From: Gentiana macrophylla
Taxonomy: Eukaryota; Streptophyta; Magnoliopsida; Gentianales; Gentianaceae
Length of the DNA stretch: 64,000 bases
Direction: 5' to 3'
Assembly (NCBI GenBank): GCA_026214975.1
Contig: CM047805.1
Span: forward strand, 58,892,834 to 58,956,833
In this document: in pieces, positions 23,014-35,686 of the stretch
How the letters are laid out: the number at the start of each line of letters is the position of its first letter
Position numbering within the stretch: position 1 is the first letter of the stretch
Program-made: the position numbers and the translations under genes
Notes under the pieces: generated by a model
Told to the model about the DNA's origin: nothing
The model's input: the letters and a program-made list of their open reading frames with translations, nothing else
Database searches by the model: none

Positions 23014-24427
23014 TGTTGGTCCCAGAGAAGGGTAAAACTATAGTCAGAGGGGGGTGAATGACTATAGTGGAGTTTCAAAAACTTTTCTTTTATTTAAAAG
23101 CTTTTGGGCAGCGGATAAGTCCCTTCTTACTATGTTGTTTTCAAATCAGTTTAGACAATCACAGAAATAAGTTATGGTGTAGGCAAATTAAATAAATGCT
23201 GTAAAGTAAATTGCAGAAATTAAATTGACACAAGGCTTATAGTGGTTCAGGGTGGTGTAATCCCTTAATCCACTCTTCTCCTGTGATGATCGGAGGAATT
23301 CACTATTGTTTTCACAGATACAATAGTATGATTGTCCTTGGCTTCCCAAGCTTCACTATCTACAAGACTATCACTCCTTGACTCGCAAATGCGACTTGAT
23401 GATTCATCTTCCTTTGCTCGCTCCTTGAGATCAAAATCTTTCAACAAATATCACAGTTCAACTTCTTCTCGATTGCCTCTGATTCAGTTGTTTCACTTTG
23501 ATGAGAATGTGATTCACAAACTTGATTGATCAAACTCAGTGCTGAGTATGACTTGGTAGCTCTGATGTCTGAGTTGATCACTAGATGTTTCCTTGTAAGT
23601 TCAGAGAGAAGGCTTTTCAAATTGACAGAGTTTTCACTTGATTTTTATTTTTTTGTTCCTCACTTTTCTCTGTCTGTCAATGCCTTCTATTTATAGCCTT
23701 GAATAACCTTGATTTTGAAATCCGTCCGTTGGCTATATTAATGAGGGAATAATCCTTGATTTTATTCTTGATTCCCCCTTAATTTCATTTTCCTTGATTT
23801 CAGTGATCGGATTCTTTCTTCAAACGTATAGCAGAAAATCCGTCCTTGATTGATCCTCTATTGATTGTGCATTTAATGCATGATCTTCTGAATCTTCAAC
23901 GTATACTAAATCTGATCTGGTAAGTGTTACTTCGCCGTTTTTAGAACGGTCGAGTGATCCTTTTGACTTAGCTGTTTTAGCTTTTTCTTCACCGTTTCGT
24001 CTTTACTCAGCCAAAAGTAAGTTTACATTGCCGGTTCACAGTTTTCTTCTTTGCTTCAGTTGAAGGAGAATCTTTGTACTTCCCTGATCTTAGATTGGGG
24101 TGAGATCAGTGTACACCATATTTGAATATTAATGTACATCACTTGTAGTATAACTTAGACTTGTCCAAGGTCATCACAGACTTCCTTGGTTACAAGTCAG
24201 ACCTTTAATGTCTGCATTGCTTCTCTGCTGGTGCTTGGCTGGCTTTACTCTGCCGAATATCTGTTTTTGCTTTGCCGTCCTACCAACTAGTACAATACTT
24301 GTCTGACTCAACTTATACAACATGTCAGACTCTAAGTAAGGACTTATACAGAGAATTCTAACTTATTTCAGGCTTGCTATAACAGCTAGTATGGCCATCA
24401 TCAAAACATGATAAAATGTCCCTAACA
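23014..24427 (-). repeat. Copia 3' LTR (left)
   Basis: The left copy of the 1.4 kb LTR, 3' with respect to the minus-strand genes. Almost identical by eye to 33705-35121 and similar to the solo LTR at 58747-60146. Confidence 0.92.
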
Positions 24428-24445
24428 ATTTCCCCATTTTTGATG
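24428..24445 (-). other. Copia polypurine tract
   Basis: On the minus strand AAAAATGGGGAAAT abuts the 3' LTR, the expected position of the plus-strand primer. Confidence 0.75.
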
Positions 24446-24574
24446 ATGCCAAAACCCTCATAAGCCTAAATATAAGTAATCAAAATTTTCATAATAAACA
24501 ACAGAACACAAATTCAGCTATTTTATTCATCCATCAGGGCAATAAGTTCTAAAACTTTATTCAAATGTTACAAA

Positions 24575-27500
24575 CTACATTTTGCTTAATTCAGCCTTGT
24601 ACCTCTTGAACTTTGTAGTCTGAACCTCTTCAATGTCTTTCCAATCAATTTCTGGAAACTTCCACTTCCAGTAAGCCAAAGCTGTGTATTCAGATACACC
24701 CTGAAAAACTCTTTTGGCAAAAAGTCTGTTGAAATCAGGCATGGTCTCATTTGCCTTAGGTTCTCCAAAATATTTTTCAAGTCTTTCCCTGGCCTCAGCA
24801 ATATGTGAATCTGCAAACTTGATTGAGGCTTTTGTAGAGACTCCACTTCTCATGTTTCTCCACTCTTCCCATAGGATTGATGAATTTTTCCATATATTTG
24901 AATTCTTCTTGTTGTTCAGCTGGCAAGTCTTCGGGTCCTTTTGCAGATAGTGGTATGGCTGAGCTTGGTTTGTTGTTGGTTTGTTTGAGAAGCGCAAACT
25001 CTCTTTTGACTTCATTGTAGAGTTTGGCCATATCAGTTCTCATCCTTTCATCCCGATAGCTTAGCCAATCAACCCAAGTTTCATCTTGTGAGGAGTGATG
25101 ATAAAGTCCTTCATGTACTCTGAAAAATTCTCTTACATGGTCCAGTACATCTGCATCATATTCTGCTTTGCTTTGGTGACTAGTGTAAGTTCTGTGTTCC
25201 CCAGTATATCTGGAGCTGCTGCTGCCTCTGCTAGTGTTTCCTCTGGTGCTAAGTTTGTGTTGACTAGCTGGTCCTCTTTGCTGACTAGATCCAGGCCTTT
25301 GCTGTCTGTCGGATCTGTCTCTATCATCATCTCTTCTTTGCATAAGATGAGGAAATCCAATGCAGGGTTCCTTTAGGGCCTTTTCTCTTTCTTCTCTGAC
25401 TCTTCTTTGCTGTTCTTCTGCTTTATTTCTGATCCTTATTTCTTTGTCTCTTGCTCTCAATTATTCTTCAGTAAAATTTGGGGGTCTGATTTTTGATCCT
25501 TCAGGTTCAGGCTTATCCCGATTTTCCCCTTTTTTGACAGCATCATCCCTTTGCTGGAGTAAGATGCTATTTGTGGCCTCTGCCGTGCCGATCAGAGTGT
25601 CATGTTTTGATTCAATAGATGTGAATCTGTGGTGATGATCATTCAGTTTCTCATTCACACTATGAAATTTAGTGCCAAAGGCCACTGCCATTGATTCATT
25701 TTCTTGGGAAATATGTTGTCTGAGTCCTGCAAGATTGTTGGTGATATTGATATTAAGCTGCTTCATTAGATTTCCCTGTTGTTGAACCACAATGTTTTGT
25801 GCATCAATGTACTCTGCAATGGCTTGAAAATTGTGTTCAATGGAGGAGCTTTTGTCATTAAATGCTGAAGTCATGGATCTGAGATACATGGCTTGCTGCT
25901 CCAATTCTTCAGCCAGCAGGTCTGCTACTTTCTCAAAAGTTTCATTGGTAATGCCAGTGGCCAGCTGAGAGAGTTTGTGCCTTGTATCAGTTGGTTCTGG
26001 ATCTGTTTGCTGTCCCTTGTCTTGATGTTGAGTGACATCTGCTCCAGTTTCCAAATCATCAAGAATTTGGGTAGATGTGTATGCTGGAGTTGCTTGAGCT
26101 GCAGTTCCCCTATCTCTGTGCCGGGGGTTGCTTTGACTGGTGTGGCAGCAGCTGAACCAGTGTCCACAATGTGTGTGTTGTTAGCTGGAACATTCACAGT
26201 CAGTGGTTGAGTGGCTGTCTTTGCCGGAGTTGAGGACTTGTTCGATGCTTGTGGTTTCAAAAATGTACGGAGAAGAGTTGTATCATCAATTGCATATGGT
26301 GCAGGAGCATCCTCTTCTCTGTCTTTACCAAAATCACCATCATTATCATCATGATCATCATCATCATCATCATCATCATCATCTTCCCCATCGTCTGAGT
26401 CATCACTCTGTCTCCCAGAGGTCTGGGGCAGTTTTGTCTTGGCTGCATCAACCAAGTCCCATAGAGGCGATTCATCAAGTACACCTACCAGAGTTGTGAT
26501 TCCCAGAAAATTAAATAGCCATGCTTCTTCAGCAAGCATGCGGTCTGAGTCTTGAAGTTGTTGTATGGAATCCCCCTCATTCCACTCAAGATAATCTGCA
26601 ATTCAATCATCTATATCGTTTGCAGACAATTGTGCAGCTTCTTCTGGAGATGCCTCATCATCTCCAGTATCTTCCCTATTAGGATGTTGCTCATCCTCAC
26701 TTTGCTATTCTCTTCTTCCTGTTTGCTCCACCTCGCCAGCAGTCCTTTTCCTCTTTATCATCATCAATTAATTTTCCAAAGTCTGTCTTGTCCAGATTTC
26801 GCTGAACCTTTTGCTTCTTTCTTTGACTGGTAGTGATTTGTGTGGATTTCTTCCTTATTCCGTCTCCTATCTTCTTTTGTTGTTTAAGATAGGTAAACAT
26901 GACTTTGGATTCATGCAGTTTGTGGAGTTGAACAGTAGGGACTTTAAGACATTGCATTAGATAGTGTAACTGAATCCCATATGACTTTTTCACCCAGAAT
27001 TGGCCTTTCTATGTCTTTCCCTCTTTTATCCCCTTCTTTTCGGCTTTTACTTCCCCTTCGATTTGCTCTTTGATGCGTAGGAAGAAGTATTTTGCCCAAT
27101 TGAATTGTAGATTGTTGTAAATGATTCCCATTAGCCGCATTCTAATTTCTGTCATGGCATTATTTGCGCCCAACTTTCCTTCAATGGTTTTGCCAATTAG
27201 GGCACTAAATTCATTGAATGGTTTCTTCAATGCAGATCTCAGACAGTTGACTTTTGTAGATCCTGGGTTTGCCGTTTTGGCGATAGTTGTCTAGAAATCA
27301 TCCAAGTTTTGTGATACCAACGTTACATTTGCTTGACCTTTATTTGAGAGTTTGAGATGTTTTCGAATTACCTTTTCTGTAATCACCACTTCTTTGCCAT
27401 TGACAGATGCAACGATCTTGTCCGCTTCCCACTCGTCACCTTCTTCAGCAAGGAGCCCAGATACGTATTGTGCAGATTTCCAGAAGGATATGAGATTTTC

Positions 27501-27743
27501 ATAGCACACCTCAGTTATTGGAGGATTGAGAAAGGTTGATAACTTTAGATTTTCACAGCATGCTGCCAATCGTTTGGCATGTTCGTCATTTCCGCACAGT
27601 TTCAGGTAGTGTTCTGCTTGGAAAAATGAACCAGTGGCAATCGATTTTTCATACCCAGCTTGGGTGATTGAGGAAGATGATGCCATTGTTGAATAGGAGA
27701 GGGGGTTTGAAAATGAACTTGAGTTTGCAATAGAGAGAAACAA
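24575..27743 (-). pseudogene. Extra ORF of the copia element in env position
   Basis: A roughly 1050-codon reading frame, now broken, lies between RNase H and the 3' LTR on the coding strand. Most segments (27743-26697 and 26054-24795) share one frame, so it was one ORF. The N-terminal part reads FWKSAQYVSGLL...VNGKEVVITEKVIRKHLKL, then a FNEFSALIGKTIEG...FNWAKYFFLRI segment, as in extra ORFs of other plant retroelements. The middle holds an acidic Asp-rich tract (about 26340-26400, encoded by an ATC/CAT repeat) and a likely coiled coil near 25960-25600. The end is Arg/Gln/Ser-rich with a Trp-rich tail (LAYWKWKFPEIDW). I see no signal peptide or clear membrane segment, so an envelope function is not supported. 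The best start is 27743 or the internal Met at 27686. Function unknown. Confidence 0.65.
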
Positions 27744-27797
27744 GAGTAGGGTTTGTAATTTACAAGAGAGCGTAAAGGTTTCTGAAAATCTTTAAGT

Positions 27798-27811
27798 CTG
27801 GTTTATATAGT
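27798..27811 (-). promoter_or_regulatory. TATA-like box upstream of the extra ORF
   Basis: On the minus strand CACTATATAAACC lies about 55-70 bases before the ATG at 27743, a spacing suitable for a short plant 5' leader. It suggests, but does not prove, that the extra ORF had its own promoter inside the element. Confidence 0.4.
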
Positions 27812-28325
27812 GTGATTTGGGTAGTGTGAACGTGGTTTGAATATGGAAGGATTTTGTGACATCATGGCGTGATTTTGTGTATGTGAATTGCGATATTCGA
27901 GCGTAATGGGGGAGTGGTTTGAGGTAAGTAATGATAGAGCCCGGGAATCGAGGAGTTTTTAATTCGAAAAATAATACAATTACCTCCATGATCATAGATT
28001 GATCTCCACGTGTGTAATCTTTCACAGAATAATCCTCAATAATTGCCTTATTCTCCTCGTGTAATCAGAATTGATTTTGTTCACACTTTTAATTTATCCA
28101 AGTCTTTATTTCGGTGAAGTGCCTTGGCTGGTCACTTAGCCGATCAAATGGGTTCTTCATTGAGCTGCTCCATTTAAATGTTCCTAACAATCAGTTAAGT
28201 TACCTTCACTTTGGATACCGATGCTTGCTTGCTACACTGTGAACGGCAATGGTTGTACCAGATTGATGAAGTCACTTAGCCGATTACTCAGATTGGCCGT
28301 TCCTTGATACTTAGTCAATTTCAAT
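27812..28325. other. Non-coding spacer between pol and extra ORF
   Basis: About 500 bases with no conserved coding sequence, lying between the end of RNase H and the TATA-like box of the extra ORF. Confidence 0.5.
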
Positions 28326-30043
28326 CATTCCTAACTCGATTCTCAACATACTAAATCTTTCATAGTTGAGTGGTTTAGTGAAGATGTCACCAATTGATCT
28401 TGATGAGTATGTATTTTAGGATGACATCTCCTTTTCAACATGGTCTCTGATAAAATGGTGTCTCACATCAATGTGTTTTGTTCTCGAATGCAATCTTTGG
28501 ATTTTCGATGAATGATATTGCACTTGTGTTATCACACATGATTGGAATTGTTTTTCTTCCATTCCATAGTCCCTTAGTCGTTGTCTTATCCAAAGTATTT
28601 GAGCACAAAGCAGCTACATGTCGCTATATATTCTCGCTTGGTGTTGATGTAGATATGGAGTTTTGCTTTTGTTTGAACCAAGAGACTAGTCCGGTTCCTA
28701 GCATTTGACATGTTCCAGAGGTGCTTTTTCTATCTATTTTGCATCCAAAGATAGTCGAGTCCGAATATGATATCAATTTAAATCCTCCATCTTTTGGATA
28801 CCAAATTCCAACATTTATAGTGTTTTTCAAGTATTTGATTATCCTTTTGGCTGCTAGAAGATGTGATTCTTTTGGTTTAGCTTGAAATCTTGCACACACT
28901 CCTACTGCAAATGCTATATCAGGTCTACTTGCAGTTAAGTATAATAAGGATCCAATGATTCCTCTATACATTTTCTGATCAACATCCTTTCCTGCTTCAT
29001 CTTTTCCAAGTATGACTCTGGCACACATTGGTGTGTCTGTTGTGCCACTTGTATCCATCCCATACTTGTGTATCAAATCTCTTGTGTACTTGGCTTGACT
29101 AATGAAATGCCATCCTTCATTTGTTTTACTTCAAGGCCAAGGAAATAGTTTAATTCTCCCATCATGCTCATCTGAAATTTGCTCTTCATCAGGTTTGCAA
29201 ATTTCTCACAAAGCTTTTCATCCTCTGATCCAAAGATTATATCATCAACATAGATTAGTACTAGCAATGTGCTTGCTCCTTCCTCTAGTTTGAATAGAGT
29301 CTTGTCAATAGTTCCCTTGTTGAATCCATTTTTGATCAAAAATTGTGATAGTGTTTCATACCAGGCTCTGGGTGCCTGTTTGAGGCCGTAGAGGGCCTTC
29401 TTGAGTTTGTATACTTTGTCTTCTTTTCCTTTGATTTGAAATCCAGGAGGTTGTTCTACATAAACTTCTTCTTCCAACCATTTAGGAATGCACTCTTGAC
29501 ATCCATTTGATAGATTTTGAAGTCTTTGTATGCAGCAAAAGATATAAAGAGTCTGATTTCTTCCAATCTTGCTACTGGTGCAAATGTTTCATCATAATCT
29601 ATTCCTTCTGCTTGAGAATAGCCTTTTGCAACTAGCCTTGCTTTGTTTCTGACAACAGTTCCTTGCTCATCCATCTTGTTCCTTAATACCCATTTTGCAC
29701 CAATGATGTTGGCCATATCTGGTCTGTCAACAAGTTCACATACTTCATTTCTTTCAAATTCATTTAGTTCTTCTTGCATTGCTGTGATCCAATCTGCATT
29801 TTGGATTGCATCATCTATGGTCTTGGGTTCCACTTGTGATAGAAAGCAAGTTAGCATGTGCTCCAGTTGTCTTCTGGTTCTAACTCTTGTGTGAATATCT
29901 CCAATAACTTGTTCTTCAGGATGGTCTCTTAGCCAGTTTAGATCTGGTTGAAGTTGTTCTTCTCTTGGTGCTTCCATACCTTCATGTAGAGTATGAACTT
30001 CAACTTCAGGTACTTCTTCTGTTGTATTGATATGTGGCTCCAC
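28326..30043 (-). pseudogene. pol: Copia reverse transcriptase and RNase H
   Basis: 30043-29456 covers the RT start: [19 protein letters not shown], then the [16 protein letters not shown] block. 29477-29073 covers the palm with LKKALYGLKQAPRAWY and the catalytic YVDDIIFGS at about 29231-29253. 29076-28624 begins RNase H: YLTASRPDIAFAVG, then the YSD block with SDSTIFGCKIDRKSTSG. The C-terminus (HIDVRHHFIRDHVEKG near 28470) is in a shifted frame. The YVDDIIFG form and the SMMGELNYFLGLEVKQ block fit the SIRE lineage. Frameshifts near 29460, 29075 and 28625 and a stop near 28620 disable it. Confidence 0.88.
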
Positions 30044-30199
30044 TTGATTTTCAAAGTGATGATTCAGGATAGTAGCTGGTATGGTTGCATTTGTATAGAT
30101 TTCCTCTCATCTCGCTTTCTCATCTTGGTCTTGAAGATCTTCACCATTTGTATTTGGTTCATCAAAACCACATGTATTGATTCTTCAATCACCAATGTT

Positions 30200-31070
30200 C
30201 TTTTATTGAGTACTCAATGCTTTCTTTGGTGTCTGAGTATCCCATGAAGATTGCTTCATCAGCCTTCTCATCAAAGGTATGCAGCTGGTTCCTGTTTAAG
30301 ACAAAACATTTTGATCCAAACATATGAAAGTATGAGATATTGGGTTTTCTACCATTTCATATTTCATATGGAGTCTTTCAATGATATTTGTTGATGATTG
30401 ATCTGTTTTGTGTATGACATGCTGTGTTTGCTACTTCAGCCCAAAATCTCTTTGGCAAGCATGCTTCAGCAATCATTGTTCTAACTGCTTCTTTGAGAGT
30501 TATGTTTCTTCTTTCTGCTACACCATTTTGTTGTGGAGTGCCTGCTGCAGATAGTTGATGTAGTACTCCATTTTCTTCACAAGAGGGTTCTCGATGATTT
30601 CATTTAGAAATTCAAAGGCCTCTCCTGCCTCGATCCGATCTTTATGATCTTTAGTTCTTTCTCATTTTGGAGTCTTCTCAGTAAATCTGGCAGCTTTTTG
30701 AGTGTCTCTTTCTTCTTGTTCATGAAAATGGTCCAGGTGTACTTTGAGAAGTCATCCACCACTACAAGGGTGTATTTCTTACCACTCACACTTACTGGTG
30801 TGACTGGTCCAAACAGGTCCATGTGTAACAGATGTAGAACTCTTGTTGTGGATTGATAAGGCTTTGACTTGAATGAACTTTTGATCTCTTTTCCTTTCTG
30901 ACATGCATCACATAGACTTTCTTTCTTGAATGTGATCTCTGGTAAACCTTCAACCAACTTGTTCTTTGATAGTTTGTTGATGGTCTTGAAATTCAGATGA
31001 TTTAACCTTCATTGCCAAATCCAACTTGTAGATTGTTTGTTTTGACCAAAGAGACATGTTTCGCGCTTTG
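30200..31070 (-). pseudogene. pol: Copia integrase
   Basis: The GAG-pre-integrase zinc-binding part (LCDACQKGKEIKSSF near 30920-30880) is followed by the catalytic core LHMDLFGPVTPVSVSGKKYT near 30830-30770, holding the first Asp. In a shifted frame it continues near 30560-30500 with a GTPQQNGV block, part of the third catalytic region. The long interrupted tail runs to about 30200. The sequence near the second Asp is garbled by a frameshift close to 30625. Integrates element DNA when active; this copy is not. Confidence 0.8.
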
Positions 31071-31071
31071 G

Positions 31072-31425
31072 TCATTCTCCATCCACAACATACATGTTGT
31101 CTTGTCTTCTACCTACAAGAACCACTGTGTTGGTTTGGTTGTGAATCACTTTGCATCCTTCTTTGTTGAAGTGCACATTGTAGCCTTTGTCACAAAATTG
31201 ACTGATGCTCATCAGATTGAAATTTAGTCCCTTGACATATGCCAAACTTTGAATATTCAAATTGTTCTTGAGTATTATGCCTTCCCCCTTAATCTTTCCA
31301 GGGTTTTCTTTGCCTCCAAATGTGACTTTGGGTCCATCAAAAGCCTTGAAGTCAGTGAGCCATTTCTTGTTTCCTGTCATGTGTCTGGAACATCCACTGT
31401 CTATGTACCAGACATCCTACAAAAC
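31072..31425 (-). pseudogene. pol: Copia aspartic protease
   Basis: The minus strand reads DVWYIDSGCSRHMTG, with the D-S-G active site near 31393-31401, then a typical copia protease body (GLNFNLMSISQFCDKGYNVHF). A TAG sits directly before the DVWY codons and a TAA a few codons earlier, after the gag-like W-V-P-K segment. Both break the gag-to-pro reading. Whether one of them was once a suppressible stop cannot be told. Confidence 0.75.
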
Positions 31426-33571
31426 AGATTAATTAAGCTTAGGTACCCAACACTGTTTGGGTCCATACCTGTTAGCAATCATGCCTCTCATACCAAGTGT
31501 GTATCCAAAAGGTCTTCTTTTGGATAATTGAAGTCATCAACTTCATATGTATAAGGCATGGCAGAATAGCTTCTAATATTCTTGCTGAAGGTATTCTGAT
31601 ACTTTTCTCCACCTTTTGGTGCATTTACATCCTTCTTCACTTTCCAATATGCAGTAGGAAACCTTTCTTGCTTCAAGTGTCTAGGAACAGATTGATTGTT
31701 CTTAATCACATGATGCATTTTGTTGAATGGTTTCCTCTTGTATTTTGGAGGTGCAATATTCCAATCATCCTCTGAAGGGTAAATTCTGCCTTTACCTTTC
31801 AGATGGCTGTTGTTCTTGATTGACTGAAGTGAGGATTTAGTCTGCTGTTTCACTACACTAGGTTTTGACTTCACCGGAACAGGATGATCTGTTGGAACTA
31901 TTGTCTGTCCCTTTCTAAATTTTGATCCATTAATGGTCCTGAATTTAGAATTGTGTTGACCATTATTCCTACTTTCATCCTGACTGTTGTAGCCAAGACC
32001 AGATCTGGATCCAAACCTTTTTGAGGTTTTGTAAGCTGGTGCTTTTGGTGGTGCAGTGGTTACCTTTACTGGTGAGGAGATTTTCTTAACTGATCTATCA
32101 ATGACAGATGTATGATCATCTGATTTTTGTTGATCATTTAAGTAGGTCTCCTTACTGGTTAATTCAGCTTTTGCTTTATCCAGTTCTTTCTTTAATCTCT
32201 TATTTTCTTTTCTTAGATCCTTGCATTCCTTTTCCAGAATTTCATGATTCTTTTCAATTTCATCAAATTTAGTCATGAGATTTTGGACTAGGTCTGCTGT
32301 ATCTAATGGGAGAGTAGAAGATTGTGTAGTGTCAGATGTGGATGTATTAGATGAAGAGTAAGAGCTAGATGATACCTCAGATTCATCTGATTCTTTAGCC
32401 ATTAGACATAGGCTTGTTTCTTCAGTGTCTGAACTATCACTTTCATCTTCATCCAATTCTTTGGTCATGAGGCATATGCATGCTTTCTCCTTTTCCTCGA
32501 ATGTCTTCTTCATCACTATCATCTGAATCATTATCAGATGATTCTTCATTCTTCTCACTGCTGGATTCTGCCTTGAGTGCCTTCATGCTTTTTCTCTTTT
32601 CAAATGCTTTGTATTTTTCTTTTCATCATCTTTGTCATTTTCTTCAGACAATCACTTTGAAGTGACCTTTCTTGTTGCAGTTGAAGCATCTGTATTCATC
32701 ATCGTTCTTCTTCATGTCTCTGTTTGAGCTTGACCTCTTGTTTTATGATGAATTTCCTTTGAAGGGCTTCTTTTTGCTAAACCTGTCAAAGCGTTTAACC
32801 AATAAAGCTACATGTTCTTTAAGTTCATGTGTTTCTTTGCTGATGTAATCGGAAAAGTTACTTTGCTGGGGTGCAACCAGTGCAGTGAGTTTTTGTGTCT
32901 CTGCCGGAGCACCATCTTCACCGTTCAATTCCAAATTCATGAGCTTTTAATTGGGACATCAGTGTCAGAGAGTCAGTGCTTGAAAGATTTGTTGTTCCTC
33001 TGATTACGGATGTTATGATCTTCCATCTTTCAGGTAGTCCTCTCAAGATCTTCAAGCATACTTCATTTTGGGGATATGTGTGTCCAAGCTGTTGCAGTTC
33101 ACTGATGATGTTTGAGAATCTGTTGTCCATTTCATCTATGGATTCACCAGTCTTCATTTTGAAGTTTTCAAACTTCTGTTTTGCAACAGATAGTTTGTTT
33201 TCTTTAACTGCTTCAGATCCATCATTTATCAATGATAGCTTGTCCCATATCTCCTTTGCTGTTTTGCAGTCTTTGATTCTCATGAACATGTTGCTATCTA
33301 GGGTCTTCAAGATCATGTCTTTTGCAACAAAATCCAGGTTTGCTCTTCTCCTGTCATCCTTGGTCCAATCCTTTTTTGGTTTGTCAATTTCCTTTCCTTG
33401 ATCTGCTCCTGTGCCTACCACAGTAGTGATTGTGATTGGTCCATCATTAATTACATCCAGCATCTCTTCATGAGTTGCTGCAAGATGAGATAGCATTCTT
33501 ATTTTATATTCATCAAAATTATTAACATTAAAAACAGGTACTTTTGACAAGAAGTTTGAGGAATCCATCAT
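31426..33571 (-). pseudogene. gag: Copia gag
   Basis: The start is MMDSSNFLSKVPVFNVNNFD at 33571. The UBN2/Retrotran_gag domain extends to about 32920 (KDMILKTLDSNMFMRIKDC and FSNIISELQQLGHTYPQNE). A zinc knuckle begins C-F-N-C-N-K-K-G-H near 32690-32665, but a one-base loss just after the His destroys the last Cys and shifts the frame. The rest (32558-31488) is a Ser/Lys/Glu-rich tail with a coiled-coil stretch near 32280-32150. Frame changes occur near 32920, 32655 and 31490. It would form the cytoplasmic particle. Confidence 0.82.
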
Positions 33572-33690
33572 TGCAAATGAAGATATAAATGTAAATGTAT
33601 AGAAAACTCAGATTTGAAAACTACTTTGAAAATATGTGATCTCCTTGTTACGTAAATTAGATCTCAATGTGTTACGATACTAGGAACACT

Positions 33691-33702
33691 GCTCCGATAC
33701 CA
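33691..33702 (-). other. Copia primer-binding site
   Basis: On the minus strand TGGTATCGGAGC starts two bases inside the end of the 5' LTR, one mismatch from the initiator tRNA-Met primer site. Confidence 0.8.
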
Positions 33703-33704
33703 AT

Positions 33705-35121
33705 TGTTGGTCCCAGAGAAGGGTAAAACTATAGTCAGATGGGGGGTTGAATGACTATAGTGGAGTTTCAAAAACTTTTCTTTTATTTAAAAGATTTTGG
33801 GCAGCGGATAAGTCCCTTCTTACTATGTTGTTTTCAAATCAGTTTAGACAATCACAGAAATAAGTTATGGTGCAGGCAAATTAAATAAATGTTTGTAAAG
33901 TAAATTGCGAAAATTAAATTGACACAAGGCTTATAGTGGTTGAGGGTGGTGTAATCCCTTAATCCACTCTTCTCCTGTGATGATCGGAGGAATTCACTAT
34001 TGTTTTCATAGATACAATAGTTTGATTGTCCTTGGCTTCCCAAGCTTCACAATCTACAAGACTATCACTCCTTGACTGCAACAGCTTCAGTGATTCAGTC
34101 TTCCTTTGCTGCTCATTGAGATCAAAATCTTTCAACAGCTATCACAGGTTCAACTTCTTCTCAGATTGCCTCTGATTCAGTTGTTTCACTTTGATGAGAA
34201 TGTGATTCACAAACTTGATTGATCAAACTCAGTGCTGAGTATGACTTGGTAGCTCTGATGTCTGAGTTGATCACTAGATGTTTCCTTGTAAGTTCAGAGA
34301 GAAGGCTTTTCAAATTGACAGAGTTTTCACTTGATTTTTATGTTTTTGTTCCTCACTTTTCTCTATCTGTCAATGCCTTCTATTTATAGCCTTGAATAAC
34401 CTTGATTTTGAAATTCCGTCCGTTGGATATATTAATGAGGGAATAATCCTTGATTTTATTCTTGATTCCCCCTTAATTGCATTTTCCTTGATTTCAGTGA
34501 TCGGATTCTTTCTTCAAACGTATAGCAGAAAATCCGTCCTTGATTGATCCTCAATTGATTGTGCATTTAATGCATGATCTTTTGAATCTTCAACGTATAC
34601 TAAATCTGATCTGGTAAGTGTTACTTCGCCGTTTTTAGGATGGTCGAGTGATCCTTCTGACTTAGCCGTTTTAGCTTTTCCTTCACCGTTTCGTCTTTAC
34701 TCAGCCGAAAGTAAGTATACTTTGCCGGTTCACAGTTTTCTTCTTTGCTTCAGTTGAAGGAGAATCTTTGTACTTCACTGATCTTAGATTGGGGTGAGAT
34801 CAGTGTACACCATATTTGAATATTAATGTACATCACTTGTAGTATAACTTAGACTTGTCCAAGGTCATCACAGACTTCCTTTGTTACAAGTCAGACCTTT
34901 AATGTCTGCATTGCTTCTCTGCTGGTGCTTGGCTGGCTTTACTCTGCCGAATATCTGTTTTTGCTTTGCCGTCCTACCAACTAGTACAATACATGTCTGA
35001 CTCAACTTATACAACATGTCAGACTCTAAGTAAGGACTTATACAGAGAATTCTAACTTATTTCAGGCTTGCTATAACAGCTAGTATGGCCATCATCAAAA
35101 CATGATAAAATGTCCCTAACA
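33705..35121 (-). repeat. Copia 5' LTR (right)
   Basis: The right copy of the 1.4 kb LTR, 5' with respect to the minus-strand genes and next to the primer site. Differs from the left copy by scattered substitutions and small indels. Confidence 0.92.
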
Positions 35122-35126
35122 TAGCT

Positions 35127-35587
35127 TCTACTTCATACTTTGTACAAATGTACTTACCTCAAATGCATGTTTATTTATGTGTTTGGGGGGGAGAAGATGA
35201 AAAGGTAAATGAGGAGTTCGAGGATGACTTTGATGACGACGTTTGAGGACGCCGGAGTTGAAGACCTTGTCTATTATTTAATTATTTACATTTATTTCAT
35301 AGACTTGGATTATTATTGAATCTTGTAGTTCCCTTCTAGTTTTTAAGATTCGTAATTTTGGATTCGTTTGGTTTTTCCGATGTAATAAGTATTAAATTTT
35401 ATTCTACATTTAGTATTTCTATTCTTGGTTATTTGAAAAAAATTACCCGAGTCTTTTTAGCTTCCGTTTGCTTTAATTTGATACGACATAGTAGAGGCTT
35501 ACGTGTAATATTATTTATTTAATATTATGCATGCCGAACGTTTCGAATTCCGGATAAGGACTCGGTGTCCAGGAACGGGGCGTTACA
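35127..35587 (+). repeat. LTR2, right part
   Basis: Continuation of the middle Tekay LTR after the copia insert and its second TAGCT. It ends GGGGCGTTACA and serves as 5' LTR of internal 2. Confidence 0.9.
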
Positions 35588-35589
35588 GT

Positions 35590-35601
35590 TGGTATCAGAG
35601 A
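35590..35601 (+). other. Primer-binding site, internal 2
   Basis: TGGTATCAGAGA lies two bases after LTR2 and matches the initiator tRNA-Met site at 11 of 12 positions, better than copy 1. Confidence 0.8.
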
Positions 35602-35686
35602 AAATCGTCTTTTAGGCTTCCCTTCTTTTAAGATAAGTTTTTCTTTAGATCTTTTAGTAACGTTCTAGTTTTATTTGATCATCAGG

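Larger units (their letters stand above)
23014..35121 (-). mobile_element. SIRE-type Ty1/copia element, 12.1 kb, nested in LTR2
   Basis: Two LTRs of about 1.41 kb (23014-24427 and 33705-35121), both starting TGTTGGTCCCAGAG and ending CCCTAACA, frame a minus-strand coding region in the copia order gag, protease, integrase, RT, RNase H, followed by a long extra ORF. The TAGCT duplication is intact. The gag (UBN2-like), the RT block YVDDIIFGS and the presence of an additional 3' ORF fit the SIRE/Maximus lineage. All coding regions carry stops or frameshifts. It inserted after the Tekay array formed or at least after its middle LTR existed. Confidence 0.9.

Noticed and set aside
26203..26499. 98-codon plus-strand ORF rich in His
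   Set aside because: It is the antisense of the Asp tract in the copia extra ORF, encoded by an ATC/CAT repeat.
24575..27743. Envelope protein of the copia element
   Set aside because: The position fits, but no signal peptide, cleavage site or membrane segment is visible, so I call it an extra ORF of unknown function.
31402..31430. Suppressible stop between copia gag and protease
   Set aside because: Two different stops occur close together and the surrounding frame is already broken, so decay explains them as well.
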